Source: JAAYCI01 sp031548875 (GTDB lineage: Bacteria; Bacillota; Clostridia; Oscillospirales; Ruminococcaceae). Taken from it: 31,729 nt of DNA. A model generated the notes under the pieces. That model was given only the letters and a program-made list of their open reading frames with translations, made no database searches and had not been told where the DNA came from. The stretch lies in NCBI GenBank assembly GCA_031548875.1, contig JAVBQQ010000051.1:1-31729 (forward strand), read 5' to 3'. Within the stretch, counting starts at the first letter, position 1. Each line of letters starts with the position of its first letter. This document shows, one piece after another, positions 13,312 to 22,385 of the stretch. A program made the translations under genes and the position numbers.

Positions 13312-14928
13312 ATGTTGGCGTTATTGACAAGTCCTCTTGGCGTTGCCATCATCATTATCATTGCTGTCGTGATCATCCTGGCCTGCCTGATCAGCGCGTG
13401 GAAAAAGGTGCCCTCCGACAAGGCCGCCGTCATCGTCGGCCTTGGGTCCCCCAAGGTGGTGCACGGTGGCGGCAAGCTGGTGATCCCCGGTTTCCAGCGC
13501 ATGGACACCATCACGCTTGAGAACATCCAGATCAACGTTTCCATCAGCAAGACGAAAACGCGGCTGGGCGTTCCCATCAATGCAAACGGCGTGCTTATCG
13601 TCAAGGTGAAGGCGGAGGACGAGAGCATCATCACCGCCGTGCAGCAGTTCAGCAGCGAGAACGAGGCCGCCACCAAGAAGGCCATCCAGAATATCGTGAT
13701 GGAGGTGGCCACCGGCAAGCTGCGTGAGATCGTATCCCGCATGAGCGTGGAAGAGCTGTACGACGACCGCGAAAAATTCTCCACCGACGTGCAGAAGGTG
13801 GTGGACACCGCCCTTGGCACCATGGGCCTGGAGATCAAATCCTTCACCATCAATGATATCTCGGACGACGAGGAGTACATCGTCTCGCTGGGCAAGGAGC
13901 AGATCGCCAAGGTAAAGGCCCAGGCGGCCATCGCCGAGGCCGAGGCTGCCAAAGAGCAGCAGATCAAGACCGCCGAGGCGGCCAAGGAGCAGCAGATCAA
14001 GACGGCTGAAGCCACCCGCGCCGGGCGCGAAGCCCAGCTGTTGGCCGAGAGCGAGATTGCCCTGGCGGAGAAGGACAAACAGCTGAAGGTGGAGGCGTAC
14101 CGCAAGGAGAGCGAGACGACCAAGGCCATCTCCGACGCGGCGTACCAGATCCAGGCGAACATCACCTCCAAGGAGGTGACCAACACCCAGTTGGACGCCC
14201 TGGTGCTGGAGAAGAACCGCCAGCGCGAGGTGACCGAGGCCGAGGTGCAGGTGCGTATCGTGGAGGAAAACAAGAAGATCGAGCTGGCCAAGAGCCAGGC
14301 GGAACGCGCCAAGGCGGAACTGATCGCCACCGTGCTGGAGCCCGCCGAAGCGGAAAAGGAGCGCCGCAAGCTGGAAGCCGAAGCGAAGAAGTTCGAGGAG
14401 ATCGCCCGGGCCGAGGCCGAAGCGGAGAAGACACGGCTGGACGGCGAGGCCCGCGCCAAGGTGCTGGAGATCCAGGGCGGCGTGGAGGCCGGGGTCATCG
14501 AGGCCCGCGGCCAGGCCGAGGCCGATGCCATCCGTGCAAAAGGCCTTGCCGAGGCCGAAGCGCTGGAGAAAAAAGCAGAGGCACTTGCCAAGATGGACGA
14601 GGCCGGCAAGCTGCAGATCATTGCAGACATCCTGCCCGAGCTGGCAAAGGCGGTTGCCGAGCCGTTCAAGAGCATCGACAAGATCACGATCATCGGCGGC
14701 AGTTCCGCTGGCGGCGGAACGGGGGGCGGCAACGGTGTTGCCGACGTGGCCGGCTACGTCACCAGCGGCCTTACGGCGGTGAGCGAAGCGCTGCAGGAGA
14801 CGGTGGGGTTCGACCTGAAAGAGGTGATGCGGGCCAAGACGTTCGAGGGGCGCACGACAACAAACCTCAATATCAGCGGGATGCCGGAGCCTGCCGAACA
14901 GCTACCGCCGGCGCCCACAAGTACCTGA
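13312..14928 (+). CDS. Flotillin-family (SPFH/band 7) protein
   Basis: ATG 13312 follows GGAGGAG by 6 nt and gives 538 aa; a longer frame upstream only overlaps the NfeD-like gene. Residues 9-31 form one membrane anchor. Residues 32-210 are an SPFH domain (VPSDKAAVIVGLGSPKVVHG, then QFSSENEAATKKAIQNI and VEELYDDREKFSTDVQ). Residues 210-440 are a long coiled coil with EA-rich repeats, including a duplicated AAKEQQIKTAE. The C-terminus has a glycine-rich stretch (SSAGGGTGGGNG). Flotillins scaffold membrane microdomains and affect fluidity and protein oligomerisation. Together with the NfeD-like gene it forms a two-gene operon ended by the terminator at 14967. Confidence 0.93.
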   Translation: MLALLTSPLGVAIIIIIAVVIILACLISAWKKVPSDKAAVIVGLGSPKVVHGGGKLVIPGFQRMDTITLENIQINVSISKTKTRLGVPINANGVLIVKVKAEDESIITAVQQFSSENEAATKKAIQNIVMEVATGKLREIVSRMSVEELYDDREKFSTDVQKVVDTALGTMGLEIKSFTINDISDDEEYIVSLGKEQIAKVKAQAAIAEAEAAKEQQIKTAEAAKEQQIKTAEATRAGREAQLLAESEIALAEKDKQLKVEAYRKESETTKAISDAAYQIQANITSKEVTNTQLDALVLEKNRQREVTEAEVQVRIVEENKKIELAKSQAERAKAELIATVLEPAEAEKERRKLEAEAKKFEEIARAEAEAEKTRLDGEARAKVLEIQGGVEAGVIEARGQAEADAIRAKGLAEAEALEKKAEALAKMDEAGKLQIIADILPELAKAVAEPFKSIDKITIIGGSSAGGGTGGGNGVADVAGYVTSGLTAVSEALQETVGFDLKEVMRAKTFEGRTTTNLNISGMPEPAEQLPPAPTST

Positions 14929-14966
14929 CGCAAAACACTCAATACAGCGACGGCAAACGAGAAAAG

Positions 14967-14993
14967 GCTCCCGGCGTATGCCGGGAGCTTTTT
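14967..14993 (+). terminator. Terminator of the NfeD-flotillin operon
   Basis: GCTCCCGGC and GCCGGGAGC form a perfect 9-bp stem with loop GTAT, followed by five T. Confidence 0.88.
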
Positions 14994-15182
14994 GCGGCCT
15001 GAAAGAAAAGCCAGCCACTAGGACCCCGGCGGCCGATAAAACGGGCTGCCTGTAATTTCAGAAAGGCGCCTCGCCTTTTGTTGTGGAAGCTGCTGTATTT
15101 TTTGGCCGGGACACATTCCCGTACAGCGGATAAAAGTCCCCGGAAAGCGGCCGCGCGGCGGGCAAAACGATGGGCGGTCTGC
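14994..15182. other. Non-coding gap before the surface-polymer operon
   Basis: No ORF with a ribosome binding site is seen on either strand. The stretch precedes the promoter at 15183 and may hold upstream control sites, but I recognise none. Confidence 0.4.
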
Positions 15183-15211
15183 TTGACAATGCGGCGCTGC
15201 GGCGCTATACT
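15183..15211 (+). promoter_or_regulatory. Sigma-70-type promoter of the surface-polymer operon
   Basis: TTGACA (15183-15188) and TATACT (15206-15211) are spaced by 17 bp. Within the spacer GCGGCGCT and GCGGCGCTA form a direct repeat. Transcription from here could cover all genes to the terminator at 25314. Confidence 0.82.
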
Positions 15212-15279
15212 ATCAACGTATGTAACTTCGACAGAAGACGACACCACAGGGTGCAGAAGACCGCTTGGTCGAGGATGGT

Positions 15280-16263
15280 ATGGAGGTCACGTTCAGCGTC
15301 ATTGTTCCAGTGTATAATGCACAAATCTATTTGCACGAATGTGTGCAGAGTGTACTAGGCCAAACCTGTCCCGATTTTGAACTGTTGCTTGTAGACGACG
15401 GCAGCACGGATGAAAGCGGCGCGCTGTGCGACGGATACGCCCAGGAGGACGCGCGGGTGCGGGTGTTCCACCAGCCCAATGCCGGCCAGGCTGCCGCGCG
15501 CAACCGCGCTCTGGATGCGGCGCGGGGCCGGTATGTGTTGTTCCTGGATGCCGACGATTTTTTTTGTGACAGGGAAAGTTTTGGGCAGTTGGCGGCCATA
15601 CTTGCAACCCGGCAAAGCGACATGCTTTGTTTTAATTATGCCCGATGCACTGATCAAGACGCCCGTGTGGGGCCGCCGCAGCTGCGCTATCCGGACACGG
15701 TGGCGGGCGGGTGGGATGACGGCCTGCTGCTGCGCGAAGAACTGGTGGCCCGCAACGCGTTCCAGTCCCAGGCGTGGACGAAGGCGGTGCGGCGCAGTTT
15801 GATCGAGCAGCATGCGCTGCGCTTTCCCGTTGGCCGCCGTAGCGGTGAGGATATCGTATGGAATGCGGCGCTGCTGGCGCTGGACGCCCGCATGGACTGT
15901 ACCGATGCGCTGGTGTATGCTTACCGCAAGCGCCCGGGGTCGATCACCCGCAGTGCCCACGGCCGAAACGTGGACGACCTTCTCTATTTTTTGCGTATAT
16001 GCGTTAATGAACTGCCACAAGAGGAACGCAAGAGGGAGATTGTGCTGGGGTACCTTGCCTTCCAGTATTGCACATTGCTTTTGAACTGGCAGCTGGCCGG
16101 CAAGCCCGGCAGGAACGGCGAGCAGGCGGAACTTCGCGCGCTGGCCTGGCTGCTGCGGCACGACAGGTGCCGTATCGTGAAGATGGTGCACATGGTGTAC
16201 AGGGTTATGGGTGTGCGTGCAACAAGCGCCCTGCTGGGCGTTTATTTTTCGTTGTTTCGATGA
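15280..16263 (+). CDS. Family 2 glycosyltransferase
   Basis: ATG 15280 has GAGG 5 nt upstream and gives 327 aa; a TTG at 15265 is a weaker alternative. The GT-A fold is clear: SVIVPVYNAQIYL at the start, LLLVDDGSTDESG near residue 35, NAGQAAARNRALDAARG, and the metal-binding LDADD (residues 89-93). A tryptophan-containing SQAWTKAVRRSL segment and GEDI follow, as in capsule and teichoic acid GT2 enzymes. It transfers a sugar from a nucleotide donor to a growing glycan at the inner membrane face; donor and acceptor cannot be read from sequence. It is the first gene of the operon and is followed after 97 nt by the exporter genes. Confidence 0.9.
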   Translation: MEVTFSVIVPVYNAQIYLHECVQSVLGQTCPDFELLLVDDGSTDESGALCDGYAQEDARVRVFHQPNAGQAAARNRALDAARGRYVLFLDADDFFCDRESFGQLAAILATRQSDMLCFNYARCTDQDARVGPPQLRYPDTVAGGWDDGLLLREELVARNAFQSQAWTKAVRRSLIEQHALRFPVGRRSGEDIVWNAALLALDARMDCTDALVYAYRKRPGSITRSAHGRNVDDLLYFLRICVNELPQEERKREIVLGYLAFQYCTLLLNWQLAGKPGRNGEQAELRALAWLLRHDRCRIVKMVHMVYRVMGVRATSALLGVYFSLFR

Positions 16264-16360
16264 CCGGTTTTGACCCCGGGCAAGCCCCGGGCCCGGTGCG
16301 CCTGCGGCGGAGCAGTATACCTTGTTGTTGCTTCGCAATAAACGGGAAAAGGACGAGTGG

Positions 16361-17143
16361 ATGGCTACGTTTTTTCAAAATATCCAGAAATACTTTAAAT
16401 ACACGATGTACTCTGCCCGGGCCGAATTGAAAGCCGAGGTGGCGGATTCGTACCTGAACTGGCTGTGGTGGATCTTGGACCCGCTGCTGTTCATGATGAT
16501 CTACAGCTTTATTGTGCGCATCGTGTTCAATACCCACGAGCCGGACTTCCCGGTGTTCGTCACCATCGGCCTGACGCTGTGGAATTTTTTCAACCACACC
16601 ATCAACAACAGCGTCACCCTCATCCGCAAAAGTAAGGGCATCATCTCCAAGGTGTATCTGCCCAAGTACATCCTCGTGCTCATCCGCATGTTCATCAACC
16701 TGTTCAAGATGCTTGTCTCCCTCCTGATTGTATTCGTGCTGATGATCATCTTCCAGGTCCCGTTTTCGGTCTATATGCTGCACCTCATCCCCATTTTTGT
16801 CATCATGTTCATCGTGATTTTTGGGCTGGCAACCATCATGATGAATTTCGGGGTGTTCGTGCACGACCTGTCCAAGCTTATGACCGCTCTGCTGCGGTTC
16901 GGATTCTATCTGTCGGGCATCTTTTACTCCATTCCCGGCAGGGTGCCGGAGCCCTATTCCAGTGTGCTGCTGTGGGTGAACCCCATGGCCCTGTTTATCG
17001 CCGAGGCGCGCAAGGTGCTGTTGTACCAGCAGGTGCCGGATTATTTTGCGCTGCTGGTCTGGTTGGTTATCGGCATCGTGCTGTGCATGGTTGGGGTGGG
17101 GCTGGTAAGCAGGTATGAAAACACCTATGTGAAGGTAGTGTAA
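16361..17143 (+). CDS. ABC-2 type polysaccharide export permease (TagG/KpsM-like)
   Basis: ATG 16361 follows AAGGA by 7 nt (260 aa). After a basic N-terminal helix come about six membrane segments: WLWWILDPLLFMMIYSFIV, then one around FVTIGLTLWNFF, a LVSLLIVFVLMIIF segment, IPIFVIMFIVIFGLATIMM, an LSGIFYSI turn and the last near LLVWLVIGIVLCMVG. This is the layout of permeases that export teichoic acids, O antigens or group 2 capsules. The stop overlaps the ATPase start by one base. The partner ATPase and the adjacent polymerase genes point to export of the polymer made by this cluster. Confidence 0.92.
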   Translation: MATFFQNIQKYFKYTMYSARAELKAEVADSYLNWLWWILDPLLFMMIYSFIVRIVFNTHEPDFPVFVTIGLTLWNFFNHTINNSVTLIRKSKGIISKVYLPKYILVLIRMFINLFKMLVSLLIVFVLMIIFQVPFSVYMLHLIPIFVIMFIVIFGLATIMMNFGVFVHDLSKLMTALLRFGFYLSGIFYSIPGRVPEPYSSVLLWVNPMALFIAEARKVLLYQQVPDYFALLVWLVIGIVLCMVGVGLVSRYENTYVKVV

Positions 17144-17880
17144 TGAAAGAAATCGCCATACAAGTGAAGGACCTTCGCGTTGGGTACAAGATGATGAAAA
17201 AGATGTCCTTTTTCAGGTCCATCAGCCCAGGGCACAGGCAGAAGCCCAAAGTATTTGAAGCGCTGAAAGGCGTCTCTTTCGATGTGGAAGAGGGCGAGAT
17301 CGTTGGTATCGTGGGCAAGAATGGGAGCGGGAAGTCCACGCTTCTGCGCACCGTGGGCCGGATATTTGCGCCGGACAGCGGCAGCGTGGACCTGTTCGGC
17401 AACTCCGTTTCCCTGCTGGCGTTGGGCGTCGGGTTCCAGAATGACCTGTCCGGCAGGGAAAACATTTTTTTGTCCGGCATGCTGCTGGGCTTCAACGAGG
17501 CGGAGATCCGCGCGCATCTCGATGCGATCATCGAATTTTCGGAGCTGGAGAATTTTATCGATATGCCGGTGAAAACCTATTCCAGCGGCATGTTCTCGAA
17601 GCTGGCCTTCGCCATCACCGCCGTGCTGGAGACGGACATCATCCTGGTGGATGAGGTGTTGAGCGTCGGCGACGCTCGGTTCAAGAAAAAGAGCTTCAAA
17701 AAGATGAAGGAGATCATCCAGAACGACAATAAGACCGTGCTCATCGTCTCCCACAACAGCAACTCCATCCGGGAGCTGTGCACCCGCGTGATCTGGCTGC
17801 ACGACGGAGAGATACGCATGATCGGGGAGACAAACGAGGTGGTGGACGCCTACAACGAATTTATGGAAAACGGCAAATGA
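17143..17880 (+). CDS. Polysaccharide export ABC ATPase (TagH/KpsT-like)
   Basis: This 245-aa ATPase shows Walker A GKNGSGKSTLL (near residue 60), a Q-loop region around GVGFQNDLSGREN, the signature YSSGMFSKLAFAI and Walker B DIILVDEVLSVGD followed by the switch His in VSHNSNSI. The short length means the C-terminal carbohydrate-sensing domain found in some O-antigen exporters is absent, as in the TagH core or KpsT. It pairs with the permease just upstream to drive polymer across the membrane. The 3' end overlaps the next start (ATGA). Confidence 0.95.
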   Translation: MKEIAIQVKDLRVGYKMMKKMSFFRSISPGHRQKPKVFEALKGVSFDVEEGEIVGIVGKNGSGKSTLLRTVGRIFAPDSGSVDLFGNSVSLLALGVGFQNDLSGRENIFLSGMLLGFNEAEIRAHLDAIIEFSELENFIDMPVKTYSSGMFSKLAFAITAVLETDIILVDEVLSVGDARFKKKSFKKMKEIIQNDNKTVLIVSHNSNSIRELCTRVIWLHDGEIRMIGETNEVVDAYNEFMENGK

Positions 17881-19085
17881 CGGTGTGGGGCAAGGTGAAA
17901 CAGGCCCTGCGTGCGGGCGCGCTGGCCGATGCGATGAAGATACGGTTGGGCGCGCTGTTTTGCGCAGTGGTGGCAGTGCTCATGCGCCCCTTTGTGCGCG
18001 TACGGCCGGGGCGGGTGATGTTGTTTTCCTACGACCACCGCTTAGGCGGCGACCTGAAGTACATTGCGCTGGAGCTTTTGCGGCGCCCCCAGCCGCTAGA
18101 GCTGGTATGGGTGGCGCAGGGCGCGCTGCCCGCGGGGCTGCCAGCAGGCGTGCGCACGGTGCAGCGCGGTTCGCTGGATTTTGTGCGCCAGGCGCTTGGC
18201 GCGCAGGTGTGGGTGGAGGACTCGGTGAATTTTGCCGACCTGCATATCCCAAAGCGCATGGGACAGGCCTGCTTCCAGACCTGGCACGGCTCGCTGGGTA
18301 TCAAGCGTTTTGACGAGGCCGCCATCGGCCCCGGCCGCTGGATGCGGGCCGCCCGCAAATGCGGCAGGATGACCGACTACTGCATCTCCAACAGCCGGTA
18401 CGACACCGAACAGGTGTTTCACGCTACCTTCTGGCCCCATTGTGAGGTGCTGGAATGCGGCCACCCGCGCAACGATATCCTGTTTGGCACACCGGCCCAC
18501 GCAGCGGCCGTGCGCGCAGCGGTCGCGCAGCGGTACGGTATCCGGCCGGGGGAGAAGATTGCGCTGTATGCGCCCACCTATCGCAACGACGTGCAGGGCG
18601 CGGAGTACGGCCTGGACCACGCGATGTTGGCGAGGGCCCTGGGGGAGCGCTTTGGCGGGGAGTGGGTTGTCGCGGTGCGCCACCACCGGCTGGGCAATGC
18701 GGCCCGCGCGGAGGCCGGCGCACGGGTTGTGGACGTGACCGGTTACGAGGACATACAGGAACTGATGCTGGCGGCCGACGTGGGCCTGACCGATTATTCC
18801 AGCTGGATCTACGATTATATGCTGCTGGAGCGGCCGGGCTTTACCTTTGTTGCAGAGGGATGCGCGCTGGATGGGGGCAAGCTGAACTACCCGCTGGAGG
18901 CGGCGCCCTTCCCTTGCGCATACGGGAACACCCAGCTGGCAGGGCAGATTGGGGCCTTTGATGCGGATGCGTACCGGCAGCGGGTGCGGGCGTTTCTTGC
19001 CCGCGAGCGTTGCAGCGACGACGGGCACGCGGCGGCGCGCGTGGCGGAGAGCGTCTTGTGCTGCTGCGGGTTTGGTGAAGGCTGA
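17877..19085 (+). CDS. CDP-glycerol glycerophosphotransferase family protein
   Basis: ATG 17877 overlaps the ATPase stop and gives 402 aa; a longer frame upstream is only overlap. Marks of the Glyphos_transf family (PF04464) are QTWHGSLGIKRF (WHG near residue 136), LYAPTYRND and the C-terminal LTDYSSWIYDYMLLERP (near 305). A hydrophobic basic N-terminus could bind the membrane. The family uses CDP-glycerol or CDP-ribitol to build polyol-phosphate chains, as TagB and TagF do; which one is used here is unknown. The Ala/Arg content is high, in line with the GC-rich coding style of the operon. Confidence 0.88.
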   Translation: MTVWGKVKQALRAGALADAMKIRLGALFCAVVAVLMRPFVRVRPGRVMLFSYDHRLGGDLKYIALELLRRPQPLELVWVAQGALPAGLPAGVRTVQRGSLDFVRQALGAQVWVEDSVNFADLHIPKRMGQACFQTWHGSLGIKRFDEAAIGPGRWMRAARKCGRMTDYCISNSRYDTEQVFHATFWPHCEVLECGHPRNDILFGTPAHAAAVRAAVAQRYGIRPGEKIALYAPTYRNDVQGAEYGLDHAMLARALGERFGGEWVVAVRHHRLGNAARAEAGARVVDVTGYEDIQELMLAADVGLTDYSSWIYDYMLLERPGFTFVAEGCALDGGKLNYPLEAAPFPCAYGNTQLAGQIGAFDADAYRQRVRAFLARERCSDDGHAAARVAESVLCCCGFGEG

Positions 19086-19157
19086 ACACCCCGGGCGGCC
19101 ATGCGGGGCACATGTGGGAACAATGAGAAAATGTGATGGTTGGAGTGAGGAGAAAGA

Positions 19158-21251
19158 ATGGCGATGTGGCTCTTCCGTTTCGCAGATCGCGTATACAGCG
19201 TGATAAAAAAGGTGCCCCTGTTGCGGGGGTTAGCCCAATGGCTCTATTTTGTCTACTGCAAGTTTCGCTACCCGCCCGATGCGATGACGGTGTATTTTGA
19301 ACCGTTTGCGGGCAGCTATACCTGCAACCCCAAGGCAATCTACGAGCATATGCTGCAGGATGAAAAATATGCGGGGTACAAGTTCATCTGGGGCTTTGCC
19401 CCATCGGCGGCCGGCAGTTATTCCTTCCTTAAAAATGGGAATACGCGCATCGCGCTGAAGGGCACGCGACAGTATTTCCAGGCGCTGGCCGAATCCCGGT
19501 ATTGGGTCACCTCGACCGGTATCCCGCTGTTTTGTTACCCGGGCAAGGAGCGCATCCTGCTGCAGACATGGCACGGAAAGCCGATCAAGAAGATCGGGTT
19601 CGACAAGGAAGAGGGGTCGGACTACAAGAGCAAAAAGTCGATCCACAAAGGCTTCCGGAAGATGGCGCACAAGATGACCTGGCTGTTGTCTCCCGACCCG
19701 ACCTTCACGCCTATCTTTTCCTCCGTTTGGAGGCTGGGGCGCTACCGCATGGAAGACAAGATCATCGAGAACGGCTACCCGCGGAACGCCCGCCTGTTCA
19801 CGTTTACCGAGACCGACGCGCTGCGCACCAAAATGAGCATGGGCATCCCATTGGGCAAAAAGGTGGTTTTGTATGCGCCCACCTGGCACCAGACCAGCTT
19901 TAACCAGAAGAGCAAGAAGTTTGCCACGGATATCCCGCTGGATCTATTTGAACTGCGCGATTATCTGGGCGACGATTATGTGTTCCTCTTCCGCAGCCAC
20001 AACCTGACGGAAGGCGGGCTGGACCTGCCTCAGGGCTTTTTCGACGTGGGAGACGTGGAGGACATCAACGACCTGTACATCATCAGCGATATGATGGTTT
20101 CGGACTATTCCAGCGCCATCTTTGATTACGCCAATCTCCGGCGGCCGATTGTCCTGTTCCCGTATGATTACGAGGACTATTGCCAGAATACCGGCGTGTA
20201 CATGGATGTTCTGGACTTCCCCTTCCCGGCGGTGTATGACCAGGAGCAGCTCCAGCGGGCTATCGTGCAGGCGTGTACCGGCTTTCAGTACGATGAACCG
20301 TACCAGAAATTCAACGAGATGTACAATTCGCTCGAAGGCCCCCACGCGGTGACCCAGCTGCTGGACCGGGTGGTGGACGCGAACCTGCACCAGGTGCCAC
20401 GCAGGCAGAAGCACATCGACTACGCATACAAAATGCGCAACTTCAATGTGCGCACCAGCGGGTTTTTTCGCTCACACGGGTTTTTGCTCTCCCAAAACAG
20501 CCACAAGCTGAGAGCACTGAAAAACCGGTACCGGGGGCAGCGCTGCTTTCTGATTGGGAACGGGCCCAGCCTATCCTCCCGCGATTTGGAAATGCTGGCG
20601 GGCGAGACCTGCTTTGGCTGCAACCTGATCTACAAGACGTTCGATGTGACCTCCTGGCGGCCGGCGTTCTACTTTATGCAGGACGCGGTGTACGTGCGCA
20701 GCAAGGAAGCCGAGATATGGGAAGCGCTGGGAGACGCCATGGTGGTGGCCAACAGCGGCTGCTACGGGGCGATCCGGGACAAACAGAAGGAAAACCTGGT
20801 TTTTGTGAACAGCGCGTTCAGCGAGGGATACCATGTGGTGGGCAACCTCCTGAACTATTACGAGACCAACAACGGCACCGTTATGGTGCTGATGATCGAA
20901 GCGGCGATGTACATGGGCTTTTCCGAGATCTATCTGTTGGGGGTGGATTGCAGCAACGCCCTGGCGGGGGACAGTTCCCATTTCATCTCCGGGTACATGG
21001 ACGACTCCGACAACGAGAAGATGGCGCGGCGCGCCAAAACGCGCGTGACTGGTAACGCCATGTCACAGGAGGAGTTGGGCCTGTACTATCGCGACCGCTC
21101 TATCTATGCGTACCACAAGCTGCGGCAGTATGCCGACGCGCACGGCTTCCATATCTACAATGCGACGCGCGGCGGGTATCTGGAGGAGTTTGAGCGGGCG
21201 AACCTGGACGACGTGGTGGCGGCGAAACCGCAGAAAAAAGAGGCAGAATGA
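19158..21251 (+). CDS. Glycerophosphotransferase-MptE-like (DUF115) fusion
   Basis: ATG 19158 lies after AGGAGAAAGA (697 aa). Residues 1-410 form a second Glyphos_transf domain: LQTWHGKPIKKIGFD (near 136), LYAPTWHQTS and MVSDYSSAIFDYANLRRP (near 315). Residues 460-650 are a different domain beginning CFLIGNGPSLSSRDLEML, with FYFMQDAVYV, MIEAAMYMGFSEIYLLGVDCS and a final FHIYNATRGG. This resembles the MptE-like/DUF115 domain found in Maf-type motility glycosyltransferases. The combination suggests one enzyme that both adds a polyol phosphate and handles a second activated group. The last codons overlap kdsC, so the fusion is translated in step with the Kdo genes. Confidence 0.85.
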   Translation: MAMWLFRFADRVYSVIKKVPLLRGLAQWLYFVYCKFRYPPDAMTVYFEPFAGSYTCNPKAIYEHMLQDEKYAGYKFIWGFAPSAAGSYSFLKNGNTRIALKGTRQYFQALAESRYWVTSTGIPLFCYPGKERILLQTWHGKPIKKIGFDKEEGSDYKSKKSIHKGFRKMAHKMTWLLSPDPTFTPIFSSVWRLGRYRMEDKIIENGYPRNARLFTFTETDALRTKMSMGIPLGKKVVLYAPTWHQTSFNQKSKKFATDIPLDLFELRDYLGDDYVFLFRSHNLTEGGLDLPQGFFDVGDVEDINDLYIISDMMVSDYSSAIFDYANLRRPIVLFPYDYEDYCQNTGVYMDVLDFPFPAVYDQEQLQRAIVQACTGFQYDEPYQKFNEMYNSLEGPHAVTQLLDRVVDANLHQVPRRQKHIDYAYKMRNFNVRTSGFFRSHGFLLSQNSHKLRALKNRYRGQRCFLIGNGPSLSSRDLEMLAGETCFGCNLIYKTFDVTSWRPAFYFMQDAVYVRSKEAEIWEALGDAMVVANSGCYGAIRDKQKENLVFVNSAFSEGYHVVGNLLNYYETNNGTVMVLMIEAAMYMGFSEIYLLGVDCSNALAGDSSHFISGYMDDSDNEKMARRAKTRVTGNAMSQEELGLYYRDRSIYAYHKLRQYADAHGFHIYNATRGGYLEEFERANLDDVVAAKPQKKEAE

Positions 21252-21733
21252 AACAGATACACACTGTTGTGCTGGACGTGGACGGCACCCTGACGGACGG
21301 CGGCATCATCATCGATAACGAGGGCCGGGAGAGTAAGCGATTCTGCGTGAAGGACGGCCTGGGCATCGTGTGGGCGCAAAAGCAGGGCGTGCAGTTCATG
21401 ATACTGACCGGGCGGCAGAGCGCCTGCGTGCAAAAGCGGGCCGAGGAGCTGGGCATCGCGCACATCTATCAGGGCGTGGCCGACAAGCGCGCCCTGCTGG
21501 AGGAGTATCTGCGCCGCCAGGATATCCCCGCCGACGCGCTGTGTTACATTGGTGACGACTGGAACGACCTTGCAGCCATGGAGCTGGCGGGGGTGGCGGC
21601 CTGCCCCGCAGACGCCGCCGAAGAGGTGAAGGCCGTCTGTCAGGTCGTGGCCACGCGGCCGGGCGGCCATGGCGCGGTGCGCGAGATATTGGAACAGCTG
21701 CTTGCGGGCAGGGGAAAGGATGGATCCGATTGA
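21248..21733 (+). CDS. kdsC: KdsC-like HAD phosphatase (Kdo-8-phosphate phosphatase)
   Basis: This 161-aa HAD protein has the catalytic box VVLDVDGTLTDGG (Asp 10 and 12), the KdsC-type IVWAQKQGVQFMILTGRQSA, VADKRALLEEYL and the metal-binding GDDWNDLAAME. It has no cap domain, as expected for KdsC. It would remove phosphate from Kdo-8-phosphate to give Kdo, between the KdsA and CMP-transfer steps. Its start overlaps the fusion gene by 4 nt and its stop overlaps the cytidylyltransferase start, so the genes are tightly coupled. A similar phosphatase for another nonulosonic acid is possible, but the neighbouring KdsA and KdsD favour Kdo. Confidence 0.88.
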   Translation: MKQIHTVVLDVDGTLTDGGIIIDNEGRESKRFCVKDGLGIVWAQKQGVQFMILTGRQSACVQKRAEELGIAHIYQGVADKRALLEEYLRRQDIPADALCYIGDDWNDLAAMELAGVAACPADAAEEVKAVCQVVATRPGGHGAVREILEQLLAGRGKDGSD

Positions 21734-22368
21734 AAACAGTAGCCCTTGTGCCCATCAAACTGAACAGCCAGCGGCTGCCGCGCAAGAATCTGCTGCCGCT
21801 GCTGGGCAAGCCCATGTGCTGGCACATCCTGAACACGCTGCACGAGGTGGAGGGCATCGACGAGGTGTACGCCTATTGCAGCGACGATGCCATCCAGCAG
21901 TATATCCCCGAGGGGGTGCGGCATCTCAAGAGGGATGTGAAGCTGGACGGCGACCTTGTGAAGGGGTTCGAGATCTACGACGCTTTCATCGGGCAGGTGG
22001 ATGCCGACGTGTACGTGCTGGCCCACACCACCTCGCCCTTCCTGAAGAAGGATTCGGTGGCGAACGCGCTGGGGCACATCCTTGCCGGCAGCCACGACTC
22101 GGCCTTCACCGCCCAGCGCATCCAGACCTTTGCGTGGTACAAGGGTGAGCCGATCAACTACGATGTGAACGACGTGCCCCGCACGCAGGACATCGAACCA
22201 GTGTACGTGGAGACAAGCGGGTTCTATATGTTCCAAAAAGAGATATTCACAAAACATCGCCGCCGCGTAGGATTTACGCCCTTTATCCAGCAGGTGGACG
22301 ACATGGAAGCACTGGACATCGATGAGCAGAAAGACTATGACATGGCGCTTCGCCTGGCTGGTGAATGA
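21730..22368 (+). CDS. CMP-sugar synthetase (NeuA/KdsB-like cytidylyltransferase)
   Basis: The TTG start at 21730 overlaps the kdsC stop; AAAGGA lies 8 nt before it (212 aa). The N-terminal ALVPIKLNSQRLPRKNLLPL holds the CTP-binding KxxSxRLPxKN pattern of the NeuA/PseF branch, and not the ARYxSTRLPGKP of classic KdsB. DVYVLAHTTSPFLKK and a C-terminal ETSGFYMFQKE follow. Flanked by kdsC and kdsA with kdsD just beyond, its most likely job is making CMP-Kdo, an inference from context. It is somewhat shorter than most NeuA proteins. Confidence 0.82.
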   Translation: MKTVALVPIKLNSQRLPRKNLLPLLGKPMCWHILNTLHEVEGIDEVYAYCSDDAIQQYIPEGVRHLKRDVKLDGDLVKGFEIYDAFIGQVDADVYVLAHTTSPFLKKDSVANALGHILAGSHDSAFTAQRIQTFAWYKGEPINYDVNDVPRTQDIEPVYVETSGFYMFQKEIFTKHRRRVGFTPFIQQVDDMEALDIDEQKDYDMALRLAGE

Positions 22369-22385
22369 GGAGAGAGAAGAGAGTT

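Noticed and set aside
13152..14732. Long open frame of about 526 codons on the strand opposite the flotillin gene
   Set aside because: It is a Ser/Ala-rich mirror of the EA-rich coiled-coil codons, with no ribosome binding site or recognisable domain.
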